Positions 22,132-34,488 of a stretch of 64,000 nucleotides of DNA are shown here, piece after piece. The stretch is from Kondoa malvinella. Taxonomy: Eukaryota > Basidiomycota > Agaricostilbomycetes > Agaricostilbales > Kondoaceae. Every line of letters begins with the position of its first letter. The stretch's first letter is position 1. The DNA is taken from contig BCIM01000003.1 of NCBI GenBank assembly GCA_039545315.1, positions 611,799 to 675,798 of the forward strand, given 5' to 3'. The notes beneath the pieces are model-generated. The model did not search any database. It was not told the DNA's origin and was given only the letters and a program-made list of their open reading frames with translations. A program made the position numbers and the translations under genes.

Positions 22132-24219
22132 TTAGATAGAGTACAGGTAGCGAGGGTGTCTCGAGCCAAGTTCAGACACTTCTTGCTCGCTCAATCCTTC
22201 AAGACGATGATCTCTCTTGCCAGCCTTGCGTAGTCTGTTCTCTCGGACACAGTATAGGAAAGCGCCAATGAAGATGAGAAGGGTAGCGGAAGTTGAACCC
22301 CTAAGCATTAGACATCAGCTAAGTGAGAATGGCTACAGCCGAGGAATGACTTACAAGTTGATATAGGCGGCTTCCTTGTAGGAAGGACCGAAAGATGGTA
22401 GGAAAGACCTGTACAACGACAATCAGTCTAGCCCTGACAGAGTCGCATGTACTGACCAGGTAGCCACTATAGCACCGACTGTGCCGACAGAGACAACCAT
22501 GGCGATGGCAACACCTCGAGCAGTGTCCGGAGCCTGCAACGTAATTCAATCAAAACTTGACTTTCGAGCAGAAGCAAGCTGCTCACCGTGTTGTTTGCCG
22601 CCCAGGCAAGTGCGAATGGTCCTTGAGGGAAGACACCGATGACACCCACTAAGAAGGATATGAGTCCGATGTCCGTAACACATGAGGCAGACTCACAGAA
22701 AAGAGAACCGAAACGCGGGTTAGGGTCGCTAATGTCAGTCGCGGCAAAGATCGCGAATCCAACAATGGCGAGCATCAAGAGTGGGATCATAATGTAGGCT
22801 CTTCGGTCATAGTAGTTGACGGCGTATGAGCAAGCTAGTGCGATCACGAAACCAACTGCATAGGGCTTGAAAGAAATCAGCATAGCACGGATCGGCTAAG
22901 AGGGAGTAACATACTGGCACAGTTCGCAGTTGCTGTTGCACAACAGGTAGACCGGGGTAAATCGTGCGGATGATACTACAGGTATAACGTTGTCAGCAAT
23001 ACCCATCAGACGCATTTTCAAGACTGACGTTGGGGTGAAAAGACTGCAGAAAGGCATTAGTCGATCTTTGACTATTTCAAGCGATTATCCTCACCTGAGA
23101 CCTTGCACAGAGATGTTGATGCAAGTGAAAGCAACACCCATAGCCAAGACGAAACCGTTGGTCATTGCGCGCCAGACTTCCTTTCCCTTGAACTTTTCGA
23201 TGATGGCCTTTGCGCCTGCAGTTTCGACACGGACTCGATTGCTTGCGAGCTATCGAATAAAAGTCACCATGAGCATGAGGACCAAAACAAGTAACAGAAT
23301 TGCTCACTTCACGCTCTTCAGCGGTCAGCCATCGTGCACTCTCTGGTGAATCGGCCAAGATGAACCACGCGAGGACCGAGACTACGATGGAGATGATGCC
23401 CTCGAAGAAGAAAATGTTGCGCCAAGAAGTGAGGGTCGAGTTGATTTCGCCAATAGCAAGGAACCCGGATGCCATCAATCCACCTATAGCGCCGGCAAGT
23501 GTAGCCTGCAGCGCACGATTCAGCGAGGAGTAAAACAAGATAAAGAGGTAACAAACAGCGTTTACAAAGATCGAGATTCTAAATACCAGCTCGGCACGAG
23601 TGTAGAAACGCGAGAGCAAGTATGCGCAAGCAGGCATGACGCCTCCTTCAAAGGCTCCAAGTACGATTCTGACTGCCAAGAGGGCACCAAAGTTTTGGAT
23701 GAAAGCGGTGCAGAGGGTGATGAGACCGAAACCGAAGACGAGGAAGGTGCTACGATAATGTCAGAAGATAAAAGCCAAGCCCTTTGAGTCTAGCTCACAT
23801 CCAGATTCGGGCGCCAATAAGCTTCATGGCGATTTGCGACGGGATTTCACTGAGGATGTAGGCAATGTAGAAGACCGTGAGAGCGACTGCACAAAGCCAT
23901 GAGCTTGCATAGGATACGTGGCTTGCCACACATACTGTTGAATTCATAACCAACTAAGCCTAAATCTCTCTCAAGGCCTGCTATTCTGGCGTTGCCGATG
24001 TTGGTCCTGATGTACAGAATGAGCAGACACTCGGAGCACTAGTGCGATAGCATACCGATCAATGAAACAAAGCAGATACAAAAGAAAAATGATCGGGACA
24101 AGGTATAGATCGAGCTTGCGGACAAGCTTTCGTTGCGCCTTCTTGTCAACTATATATTCACTGTTCTGAGACGCCTTGTCCGAATACTCGTTGGTGCCTT
24201 TCATGTTTGCTTCGTCCAT
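22132..24219 (-). CDS. MFS permease, anion:cation symporter (Dal5/Tna1-like) family
   Basis: This family imports organic anions such as allantoate, nicotinate, pantothenate or biotin. The ATG at 24217-24219 is followed by a charged N-terminus and RKLDLYLVPIIFLLYLLCFIDR, the typical first helix. Then come SNIGNARIAGLERDL, YIAYILSEIPSQI, GFGLITLCTAF, LGAFEGGVMPACAYLLSRFYTRAEL, WRNIFFFEGIISIVVS, DSPESARWLTAEER, VGVIGVFPQGPFALAWAANN and ENRLRKAGKRDHRLEGLSEQE. All are diagnostic of the Dal5-type branch. The stop TAA is at 22132-22134. About nine introns split the gene. Substrate is unknown. The N-terminal end faces the MRM2 gene across 587 bp. Confidence 0.9.
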
Positions 24220-24806
24220 TGTTTTGTATCACTTTAGGTCGAGGTTGTGGTATCCTTGAACAAAAGCAGGCTACAGGTGAAAAAAGTAGCAGAAGTCGTT
24301 GGAGATAAGAGCAAGTTGTGCTGCGGCCCCAGTTGTCCCCGCAAGAAGGCTAACAGATCACCAGGAGCGGTAACACTCAAAGGCAGATTCGTTCTGGCGA
24401 ACAAAAACCCGATAGTAGTGGACAGAAGCTTGGGCGTTGGCATTCCAAGGTCCCGACAACCTAAATGTGACTTTTGCCAAGCCTAATCGAAGCGCATCGG
24501 AGACATCTAGCTTAAATACTTGTTCCTTGATTTGCCGGTAAAAGCAAGCTGCACACAGCCGTGTCTGCATGAAGTGAGCAAGACATAGAATCTGAGCGAG
24601 ATGATATAGAATAGCAGGCATTCGCAAAGTCATGAAAGGATCAACCGAAACAACGCGAATCATAGCGTGCGCATCTTGCAGATGGAGCCAGATATTGAGA
24701 CCACCGCGCTGGCCATTTGGAACAGCCGACTGAGCGCCAGCAGAGGTCCAGGTGTATGAAAGGCCACGACTTGTGTCTCTTTCGGTAGGAACGATTGCAT
24801 CCGCAT
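24220..24806. other. Divergent promoter region, MFS permease / MRM2
   Basis: 587 bp between two start codons. A 182-codon minus-strand frame (24906-24358) covers most of it but overlaps the MRM2 first exon antisense and shows no motif, so I did not call it a gene. Confidence 0.35.
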
Positions 24807-25654
24807 ATGAAGTGTACGGCCAGCTGCTATATCGCGCGAACGAATGTCTTGAGCAAGAAAACTGCGTCGTCGACACGTTGGCTAGCCCGCCAAAAGTCAG
24901 ATCCATACAAACGAGCCAATAACGAGATAGAGGGCGTTTATGTGTGAGCCTGACTTGCTTTGCTGCTGCCTTCTCGTGTACCTATGGTCTTGCCGTTACA
25001 GGTCGCGGGCTGCATACAAGCTGCTCGAGATGGACCAGAAGTACAAGCTGCTTAAAACAGCAACCTCAATTGTCGATTTAGGAGCGGCTCCGGGCTCATG
25101 GACAGAGGTCGCAAGGCAACGAACGCCCTCTACCAGCACTATTGTGGCCGTAGATCTGCTTGAATTGGACTCTAGCTTGCTCGATTGCTCGGTCAACTTT
25201 ATTCAAGGCGACTTCCTGAGCCTTGAATGTCAAGACAGGGTGAAAGCTGCACTGGGAAATGATCAGGCGGACTTGATCCTCAGCGATATGGTCAGTAGCA
25301 GGAATGTACGATGGTTTCCCACCACTCACACACCTTCCCACCAGCTGGAGAATACATCAGGCAATACTTTGAAAGACGCCAGCTCTTCATTAGAACTTTG
25401 CGAGGCAGCCTACGGTTTCTCACGTACCCATCTTGCCGAAGGAGGATCTCTTATCATGAAGTACTATGCCTCCGCTTTTGTTGAAGAGTTTCGCAAGGAT
25501 GTACTGCAACAGGCTTTCAGCAAGGTGAAGAGCGAGAAGCCAGCGAGCTCTCGAAAAGGTACAGTCTCCTCTGCATGCAGACTCTTTGTGAGGCTGATGA
25601 GTTATGTGAGTAGAAAGCAAAGAGGCATATTTCGTCTGCCTCGACAAACTCTAG
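24807..25654 (+). CDS. MRM2: Mitochondrial rRNA 2'-O-methyltransferase (FtsJ/RlmE family)
   Basis: Mrm2 methylates the ribose of a uridine in the mitochondrial large rRNA. ATG 24807 gives a basic, Ser/Thr-rich presequence (MKCTASCYIARTNVLSKK) consistent with mitochondrial import. The conserved opening TRWLARQKSDPYKRA follows, and an intron (about 24943-25000) joins to SRAAYKLLEM. SAM motif I is VDLGAAPGSWTEVA, motif II is VAVDLLE, and FIQGDFLSLE follows. The catalytic K-D-K-E tetrad is visible: K in YKLLEM, D in LILSDM, K in SLIMKYY and E in KEAYFVCLDKL. The last exon follows an intron starting near 25559 and ends at TAG 25652-25654. The canonical R in YRSR is replaced by V (YVSR) at the exon junction. 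The stop lies 37 bp from that of the opposing gene. Confidence 0.9.
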
Positions 25655-25691
25655 CCTGCTTCGTCGTCGTCAAAGCTATCCTAAAGCTCGT

Positions 25692-26201
25692 TCATTTGGA
25701 CGCGCTGTTTAGCTTCCAGCCACTCATCACTACCTGCGCTCCTCCTACTTGCTCTGCTACGATGTGGACCAGGCCATCCTCGCGTATTCGCTCCGGAAGA
25801 ATCACGAGCAGTGAGCCGCTCGTCAAGAATTGGCGAGCAAACGCTGCCTGGACGCAAACGAAACCGGCGAGAAAGAGCAGTGGACATCAAGAGTTCGTCC
25901 CTGCTTTTTGCTCTTCAGTCGATGCTCATTGACCATAGCAGCCACGTCGGGAAATGAAGAACAGACATTTGGCGTGGAGCTAGTCAAGCACAGTGGCCTA
26001 CTTACGTGTCAATACGCAATCCAACTAAGAGGATACTTCTTGTTCTTCCGACAACGCCAGAATCAGATACCTTTGGGATATCACGAGGCTGCAGATGCCA
26101 CCTTTATGTCAAGCTCTCGTCTTCACGCTCTTATCTATCCTCAAATATTAGCCAAGCCTCGCAGCTCTTAGCACTGGGGCAACATCATTTATCAGAGACA
26201 T
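25692..26201 (-). CDS. Unrecognised protein of about 100 residues
   Basis: This gene appears only after splicing. The ATG at 26199-26201 reads MSLINDVAP. An intron (GTGCTAAGAG ... CTGCAG) leads to PRDIPKVSDSGVVGRTRSILL and VGLRID. A second intron (GTAAGT ... ACTAG, about 26014-25984) leads to STPNVCSSFPDVAAM. A third, with a strong polypyrimidine acceptor, leads to AAFARQFLTSGSLLVILPER, then REDGLVHIVAEQVGGAQVVM and SGWKLNSASK, with TGA at 25692-25694. The last exon is well composed, alternating hydrophobic and charged residues in a beta-like pattern. I do not recognise the family. It could be a small complex subunit. The first intron is the least certain. It shares a 121-bp spacer with the divergent DUR3 gene. 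Confidence 0.5.
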
Positions 26202-26322
26202 TTTGAGATAAGGATCAAAATTCTCCACAGAAGAGCGACCTGTTCCCTACCATCACCGCCCAGATTGATCTGCATTGTCTTTGCACCCTGCTCTGTACCC
26301 TTATTTCAGACTCTATTTCACA
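26202..26322. promoter_or_regulatory. 121-bp divergent start-to-start region
   Basis: Separates the start of the approx. 100-residue minus-strand gene from the DUR3 ATG. Likely a shared promoter, inferred from spacing. If the DUR3 gene is nitrogen-regulated, GATA elements would be expected here or in the flanking gene. A GATAAGG element is present at 26207-26213. Confidence 0.4.
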
Positions 26323-28822
26323 ATGTCTGGAGTTGCTGTTCTTCCACAGGCAGTCGGCTATGCAGTCGTTCTCGGCATTGGTTTCTTTTTTGCTGCTCTC
26401 ATGCTGGGCGTATCTTGGATCTTCAATCGTTACTCTGAAACAAAAAGTGGATCATCGGAAGAGTTCACTTCGGCTTCGAGAAGCGTCAAACCCGGTTTAT
26501 TGGCGGCTGGTATAGTCTCTGCGTGGACATGGGCAGCTACATTACTGCAGAGTTCGGCTGTGGGATATAAGTTGTGAGTATTTGCCTGTTTCAGCAGTTT
26601 TCTGTGCTTACTCTTACAGCGGTCTTTCTGGTCCTTACTGGTGCGCAAAGTCCAATGCTCACGCGGCTTCAAACCTTCTCTGATGTGTCTTGATGCAGGT
26701 ATGCAGCTGGAGCATGTGTACAAGTGATGCTATTCGCAATGAACGCGGCTAAGCTGAAGAAGCACGCTCCTGACGCCCACACTTTTCTCGAGGTCATAGG
26801 AGCCCGTTGGGGCAAAGTTGCTCATTTTACCTTCATGTTCTTCGGTCTCTTGACCAACGTCATTGGTTAGTGAGACATTCTACTTATCTCAATCAAATTG
26901 ACATGTTATAGTTTCCTCAATGCTGATTCTGGGTGGAAGCGCGGCTGTTACGGACTTGACTGGCATCAACACTCTAGCGGCATGCTTCCTTATTCCTACT
27001 GCAGTGTGCAGCTATGTTTTTGTCGGCGGAATCCGCAGTACGTGAAAAGCCTCTTGTGACACTACTCTTTCGCTTATACTTGATTCTGCGCGCAACAGGT
27101 GCCTTATTTTGCGACTACATTCATACAACAGTCCTCTTGACTTTCATCTTGGTCTTCATGTTTTCGGCTTATGTAACGTCGAGCAAGATTGGCTCACCAA
27201 CACGCATGTGGGAATTACTCCAAGAGGCAGCTGCAAGAAATCCTGTCGAAGGCAACGCTGAAGGGTCCTACCTGACTCTCCGATCCGTCAGTGGCTTAAT
27301 CTTTGGCATCGTCAACCTGGTTGGCAATTTCAGCACAGTCTTCGCCGATCAGTCGTATTGGCAGAGAGCTGTGGCTTCCAGACCATCTACAGCAGTCAAG
27401 GCCTTCTCTTTGGGCGGCACAGCATGGTTCGCTGTGCCGTTTGGCATGGCTACTGTCATGGGATTGACCGCTGTGGCCCTAACGAACGACCCAGATTTCC
27501 CTCGTTATCCTTCAAGTTTGTCACCGCAAGAAGTTAGCGCCGGCTTACCGGCGCCAGCTGCAGCTGCAGCTCTCATGGGTCAGACGGGCGCTATCTTGTT
27601 ACTAGTGGTTCTTTTCTGTAAGTAATGCTAGACCATCGGGCTGCTGCCGCAAACGCTGAAGGGTGCATATTAGTGGCTGTTGTTTCGACTAGTGCTGCAG
27701 AAATGGTGGCAGGTAGGACATGCTCTTCAGTCAACGATGTGTCAGCTGATCGCCTTACTTGTAGTCGCTGGCATTGGTACATTCGACATTTACAAACGAT
27801 ACTTCAATCCTGCTGCAACATCAAAGCAAATTCTGTGGATCAACCGTTCCTTTATCGTCGGATGGGCTCTCTGCATGGGAGTCTTCGGACTGGTGTGGTT
27901 CTACATTGGTATCAGCATGGGTTGGCTGTAAGTTTGTCTCCTGGCCCGACAAGCTCATTACTGACTATTGTGTTTAGCTATGTCTGTATGGGTACCCTCA
28001 TTGGTGAGACGTATAGCAACATCAAGAGATTCTGACTCTGACTAAAAGCGTTCGATAACAGGCAGCTGCGTTGTGCCAATAGCCCTTGCGATCACTTCTG
28101 TTCGAGCCAATAAATGGGGTTGCATCGTAGGAGCATGGGCTGGACTGGCGGCTGGTCTAGTTGCTTGGCTGGCGACTACCGCTGCGCTCAACAACGGGGA
28201 GATCACTATCGCGACCACTGGACAGGACTACAGTGTTTTAGCTGGCAATCTGGCTGCTATCGGAGTTGGAGCAATATTTTCGGTTGGCGCAACACTCATT
28301 TGGCCAGAGAATTGCGACTTTGAGCTGGTACAACAAACCATCGCTGGCTACAGCACTGGTCAAGTGGAAGAGTCTGGCAGCAGAAGCCCGCCAACGGAGG
28401 AGAAATTCAAAAAGATCGAGTCGTCTAATGTCAGCGCGCAAGTTCTGGAGCAGCATGAAGAAAGCGGAGAAGTTGTCTTAACACCAGCGGGCGAGTCGAT
28501 TCAAGAACTCGACAAAGCTTTCCGCTTCGCAGCAGTGTTCAGCGTCACTACTGCTGTAATACTTCTTCTCGTTATCCCCCTGCCATTGTTTTTCTCCAAT
28601 CACGTCTATAGCGCCCAAAGCTTTACCGCTTGGATCGCCGTAGCTTTCATCTGGGTTTTCTATGGTATGCAATCCTGTGTCACCTCTTTGGAACTGACTG
28701 ATGACTTGCCTTTTACAGCGATTGGGGCGGCTGTTCTCTATCCTCTTTACGAGTATCGGTCGGAGTTGGCTGCGACATTCAAAAAGATTCGACAAGATAT
28801 TACCGGCAAGAGTGTCGCATAG
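26323..28822 (+). CDS. DUR3: Urea/polyamine permease, sodium:solute symporter family
   Basis: DUR3 carriers import urea (and polyamines) and have about 15 helices. ATG 26323 gives MSGVAVLPQAVGYAVVLGIG. DUR3 signatures follow: EEFTSASRSVKPGLLAAGIV, SAWTWAATLLQSSAVGYK, GLSGPYWYAAGACVQV, GGSAAVTDLTGIN, FADQSYWQRAVASRP, AVVSTSAAEMVAVAGIGTFDIYKRYFNP and GSCVVPIALAITSVRANKWG. The C-terminal part carries an acidic cytosolic loop (about 28370-28500), two more helices and a basic tail ending GKSVA, with the stop at 28820-28822. There are about eight short introns. Length (about 660 residues) suits the family. Nitrogen-source control is known for the family but is not shown by this sequence. Confidence 0.9.
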
Positions 28823-29035
28823 TAACATAGTAAGGTTGCATGGGCTGCGATGTGTCTTATGCGACTGCTCTTACATTTTGTAGCCTTGGCGGTACGCGTT
28901 GTTTGGCAAATGTAGATTAAATAGCAGGTTAAATGGAGGCGTAGATTACTGTGGTGAAAGGTGAAAGCAGCATATCTATAAAGTCCGCCCAATATCGGAT
29001 TGTGTACATTCAAAATTCTCTGTACATTCTCCTAT

Positions 29036-30348
<1,313 letters not shown>

Positions 30349-30911
30349 GTTGCTGAGAGATACTCGTCGTGCCAGAGCAAGAGACCGCGATAGCCAAAGA
30401 TATTTATATATGCATGCCGAATTCGGATGACAGGTCGAGCGGACGCGTCACCAGGGTATACGACAGTGACTGGACAGTGCAACGGCAAGACAGAGTGAAG
30501 CACGACGCCAGAGCAAGACAGATCCACAACGCTTGTCGACGAGCAAGCACTCGAAATCACCCAAAAGCTCCGCTGCTGCTGAATGCACGCCATGTGCCTC
30601 CACGTTGGCAGAAAGACCATGGTACAGGATTCAAAGTTATCGCAATCGCTGTTGTCGAGCGACAACAATTCGTGAACAACAGATGATCGAGTGCATCAGC
30701 CGCCAGGCTGCACAGGCCTTTTCATCTTGCGCCTCTGTCACGCTGCACTTGAATGATCATGGGTCCAAACTTTGCTCGATGGAAAGTACGAATGCTTTGG
30801 AAGTGTCTGTCAATGCAAAGCGGCCCGCTGTACACGCAGACTCCTAGCTATGGCTCTTATCCTTGATCAGTTCTATCAAAGTTCTATCGAAGCATACTCA
30901 CTCAAGGCGAT
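30349..30911. other. Divergent promoter region, AKR7 / CAP protein
   Basis: 563 bp between two start codons. It contains an AT-rich palindrome-like stretch (ATATTTATATATGC, about 30400) that could serve as a TATA element for the AKR gene. Two overlapping plus-strand frames (30369-30686, 30533-30847) have no recognisable features. Confidence 0.35.
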
Positions 30912-32716
30912 ATGGCTAACACTCCTACGAGACTTTATGCGAAACGAAGTACTGCTCGTACTGCTCGTTCCTCTATGGACTCGACCTTGGACGATACTAT
31001 CTCGCCTCGATTGAGTCTTGATTGGCGGACTGCTTTAGACAGAGTTCCTGATGGAGGTGATCCTTTCGCGAACGAGCTCGACCATACCGAATGGACCGTG
31101 CAAAAAGCAGAAGAAACAGATCACACATACACTGATACAACTCGAAACAAAGACGTTAAGGTTATCGGTGCGTCCGAGATTCAAAGCACGAAACTGTTCT
31201 GATTTGAAATTAGGTGCAATCGCGCCGCGTTTCTCGAAACCAGATTGGCCAGCCCTACCTTTCCTCATCAAGATTCGAGGAGGATTTCCTACATCTTACC
31301 TTCGAAAGAGTCCTACACTGCTTCCAGTCCAAGATCTTCATCCTCGACATCACATCGACAGCGCGAATCGATATTCACCAGGCGTCGTCTCATCGTTCTG
31401 GTTGTCATCGTCGCCATTTTTATCCTCTGTCTTACCCTTGGTCTGCTGCTGTCTCGTCAGAAGAAAGGTACGCATCGACTTGATGAGGAATCTCTTCGCA
31501 CTGACTTTGTCAAGCAGAAAACTCCAAATCAGAAAGTTCGACCACTTCAGAAGGAAACGGAAAGTCATCTACAGGCGCCGAAACAGCAGATCAGCAGCTC
31601 GCTACAAGTAGAAATCTCAGTAGTATCAAATCTACCGCCTTCGGGCTGAATGAAGCACCTTCCAGTCCTACAGCAGCAAACCAACTGACGAACGTTGTGT
31701 CCACTACAATCCTTGCCAACGGAATAACCACCACGATTGTCTCGACACCATCACAGCAACTCGAGCAGCCTGAACAAGTGACGGAAACTGTGACAGACGC
31801 AGCAGGAGCTCAAGTCATAACAACACGCGTGACTGTCCGACAAAGCGTCACGGCTAGCCCTCTTGTCCCTTCTTCAGTAGTCTCAACCAATGCTCCAGCA
31901 AATCGACCAGCTAGCCCTTCTCCGAGTCCTTCTCCAGCGAGTCCATCACCTCGAGGGTCGATTTCTTCCTCTGACCAGGCTGCTATCATGGAGGTGCGTG
32001 TGTTCGGCATCTTATTAGCACTTTCCTGATCTGGAATAGACATACGACTACTGGCGGCCGAGACATGGCGCCTCGAAACTTAGCTGGTCAGATAACCTGG
32101 TCAATAGAGCGCAATTGATCGCAGAGGGCTGGTCAGTCTTCTCATAGCGAAGAGCGAAAAGTATGTTGGCTGATGCTCGATTCAGTCAAACGGCTTCCAG
32201 CAATTATGGGTGGGTACTTATCGACTCTCGCACATATACATGCCTGACAGGTAAGCAGGTCGGGTGATCTCGTAGCTGTCGGGCCACAAAATGTAAGTGT
32301 TGGCCTTTCTCTCTACCGCAGCGCAATATTGAATTGTGATCTGCAGGGTGCTGGAGCAGCCCAACAGTGGTATTACCCGCCTGTTGCAGAGGAAGGTCGC
32401 TCCACTTCGGCCTCCAACTTCGCTCAAGTGAATACTCTCTCGTACTTCTCATGCGTGTCCTGACTCTAGGCATAGTTTGTGTGGAAGTCTACGACAAGCA
32501 TAGGCTGCGGGAGTTTCAATTGTCTGTATCGCCGAGCCTATGGTTCTGGAACTAATCTTTTTGAATCTCAGGCCCAAGGGGTACAACCTATGTCTGCTCA
32601 CATAATCCGCCAGGTAAGTCGGTCTTCCCGGCTGTCAGTACGTTGTTGAGCTTTGCCTATCAGGAAATGTCGCCAGAGAGTTTAGAAGCAACGTCGACTA
32701 CGAGCAAGCATACTAA
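30912..32716 (+). CDS. Membrane-anchored CAP (SCP/PR-1) superfamily protein
   Basis: CAP domains bind sterols or other lipids; fungal members (Pry1-like) are normally secreted. Here ATG 30912 starts a cytosolic region of about 140 residues (MANTPTRLYAKRSTARTARS). A basic stop-transfer flank (FTRRR) and one helix (LIVLVVIVAIFILCLTLGLLL) follow near 31390-31455, giving type II topology. A Ser/Thr/Pro stalk (PSPSPSPASPSP) follows. The CAP domain is spread over several exons: TYDYWRPRHGASKLSWSDNL, NRAQLIAEGC, GAGAAQQWY, the core FVWKSTTSIGCGSFNC, YVCSHNPPGN and EFRSNVDYEQAY, with TAA at 32714-32716. The conserved Glu/His site residues of the second CAP motif could not be fully placed because of introns. 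Confidence 0.8.
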
Positions 32717-32847
32717 GTGATGTCGGGGCCTGTAGATTAGCTGTTTCGCGACATTTACTGTGACTGTACACTGCCTTCACTGTCTTTACTGTTCGAGAGT
32801 CAGGGTCGGCCGCCTGACGCAGCTTGACGGCTCTTCCACAAGATACC

Positions 32848-34335
32848 ATGCATGAAGTGAACAAGATACCCATGGACTCTGTGTCCTCGCTACAGGACAG
32901 GCGGCCTTCAGCTACTACGCGTCTGACACCGCTGAACTTGTCAAATCAACATTCACGTCCGCTATCCAGTCATCTAGACTATGGCTATCCCTTGGCCAGC
33001 CCTTCTGCGAGATCTGCACATCGCTCTTCTGCTATGCTATCGCCAAGCAGTCCCCCTGATAGTCGACGCCCATTGTCGCCTGCAGCACCGTCTGAGGACG
33101 ACTTCAGGTCACTCTGCCAGGCTTTTTACTATGATCAGGACGAGCGCTCAGGCAATCGTGAGCTCCATTCATTTACTGTCGTGCTAGCTAACCGAATACG
33201 CAGTAATGGACCAGACTCTGAAGCAAGTTCCAGCTGCTTCTCGCAAGACATACATCACCATTCAGGCTCTGGTGCGAGCTCAATTCCATCGCGATGAAGA
33301 AGGGAAGCGTAGGGAGACACTGCGTAGTCTGTTGCAGAATTGCGAAAGTGGCAGTGTAATGCGACGGGAACTTGGGTTGGGAGCAGCTTCGGGACCGCAC
33401 GCTTGGAGAAGCAAGTGTGCGAGACATGCGCGCAGTCGTCGACTATTGGCCTTCTTGCGCTCGCATTCACTCAAAAGTGTAAGTCTGCACTGGTTAGCGG
33501 TAACTTTCGTCTCTGAATCTGCTTTAGCATCCCGGTCCTCACCCTTTCCTGAGAAGTCTGTATGCTTTACTTTCAATTCAGACTCATGCCTCAACGGACG
33601 GCTTCTTGATGGAACTCGACATTGACGATTCGCTATTTCTGGAAAATGGCCGGGACTTCATGGAAGAGAGCATCACATTGCTCAAAGGTGTACGTGATCC
33701 GTAACCAGTCATCGACTCTAACTTATACGGGTTACTCTCATCTACAGGTCTTGGGCTTCGAAGAAACTGTAAAAGCAGCAGCGCCTTCGCTTTCACGTTC
33801 TACTTCCCTGGCGTCGACAATGTCGGAGACATCTGAACTTAGTCAGTCTAGGCGCCCGACTGCTCCAGCACCACCTACTCGACCTCCGATCCATCCACGA
33901 GATCGTTCCGGCTCGGATCCTTTCATGGATTGCAAAAGCCACCTGCTAGCCAACGGAAGTCCTTCTACCCCAGACACTAGCACTCTACCTTCTACGCCAT
34001 TTGCTCAAGCAGCACCGCCTCCAAAACTCAACTCATCAAGTAACAAAGTCCCGCCTCTGATGATCCGCACTTTTACTATGCCGCCTTATCTGACGGATCC
34101 AGAACTGAAAGCGCTTCGTGGCATGTTTCCTCGATGGATCACACAGCCGGCGATCAACAGTCTTCCTCTGGCGCGAGGGACTCCGCGAACACTAGAAGAA
34201 GGGCGAGGTGTGAGGGAAATGAAGGTCGTCAATGGTCATGGTGTGGTGAGACTGAGTGAACGGCCCAGAGATTCAGGCTTCAAAGGAAGCCTATGGGAAA
34301 GGATTACCAGCTGGTTTGGTAGCCTGTTTGGTTGA
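32848..34335 (+). CDS. Fungal-specific protein of unknown function
   Basis: ATG 32848 opens MHEVNKIPMDSVSSLQDRRP, a disordered Ser/Pro region, then DDFRSLCQAFYYDQDER. After an intron come DQTLKQVPAASRKTYITIQA and RRETLRSLLQNCESGS, a helical block. After two more introns, MELDIDDSLFLENGRDFMEE and LLKGVLGFEETVKAAAPSLS follow. A long Pro/Ser/Thr linker leads to VPPLMIRTFTMPPYLTDPEL, ALRGMFPRWITQPAINSL, and a C-terminal amphipathic stretch GSLWERITSWFGSLFG. The last segment is Trp/Phe rich and could bind a membrane surface. I do not recognise a family. The gene sits 131 bp behind the CAP gene and converges on the PI4-kinase gene. Confidence 0.7.
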
Positions 34336-34488
34336 CATTCGTTTTGCGTAAGATGCAAAAATCGTTCACGTGTACAATCATCTCGCATGCATTCTCATTC
34401 TATTTGACACTATCATGTTCAATATCGGACAAAGAAGGGTTTCGCGTTGACCTCTTCTATTCGCTGTAGACTCTAGAATTAGCTGTAT

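Noticed and set aside
24358..24906. 182-codon minus-strand open frame
   Set aside because: It is antisense to the first exon of MRM2, has no motif, and the plus-strand exon reads the conserved TRWLARQKSDPYKRA.
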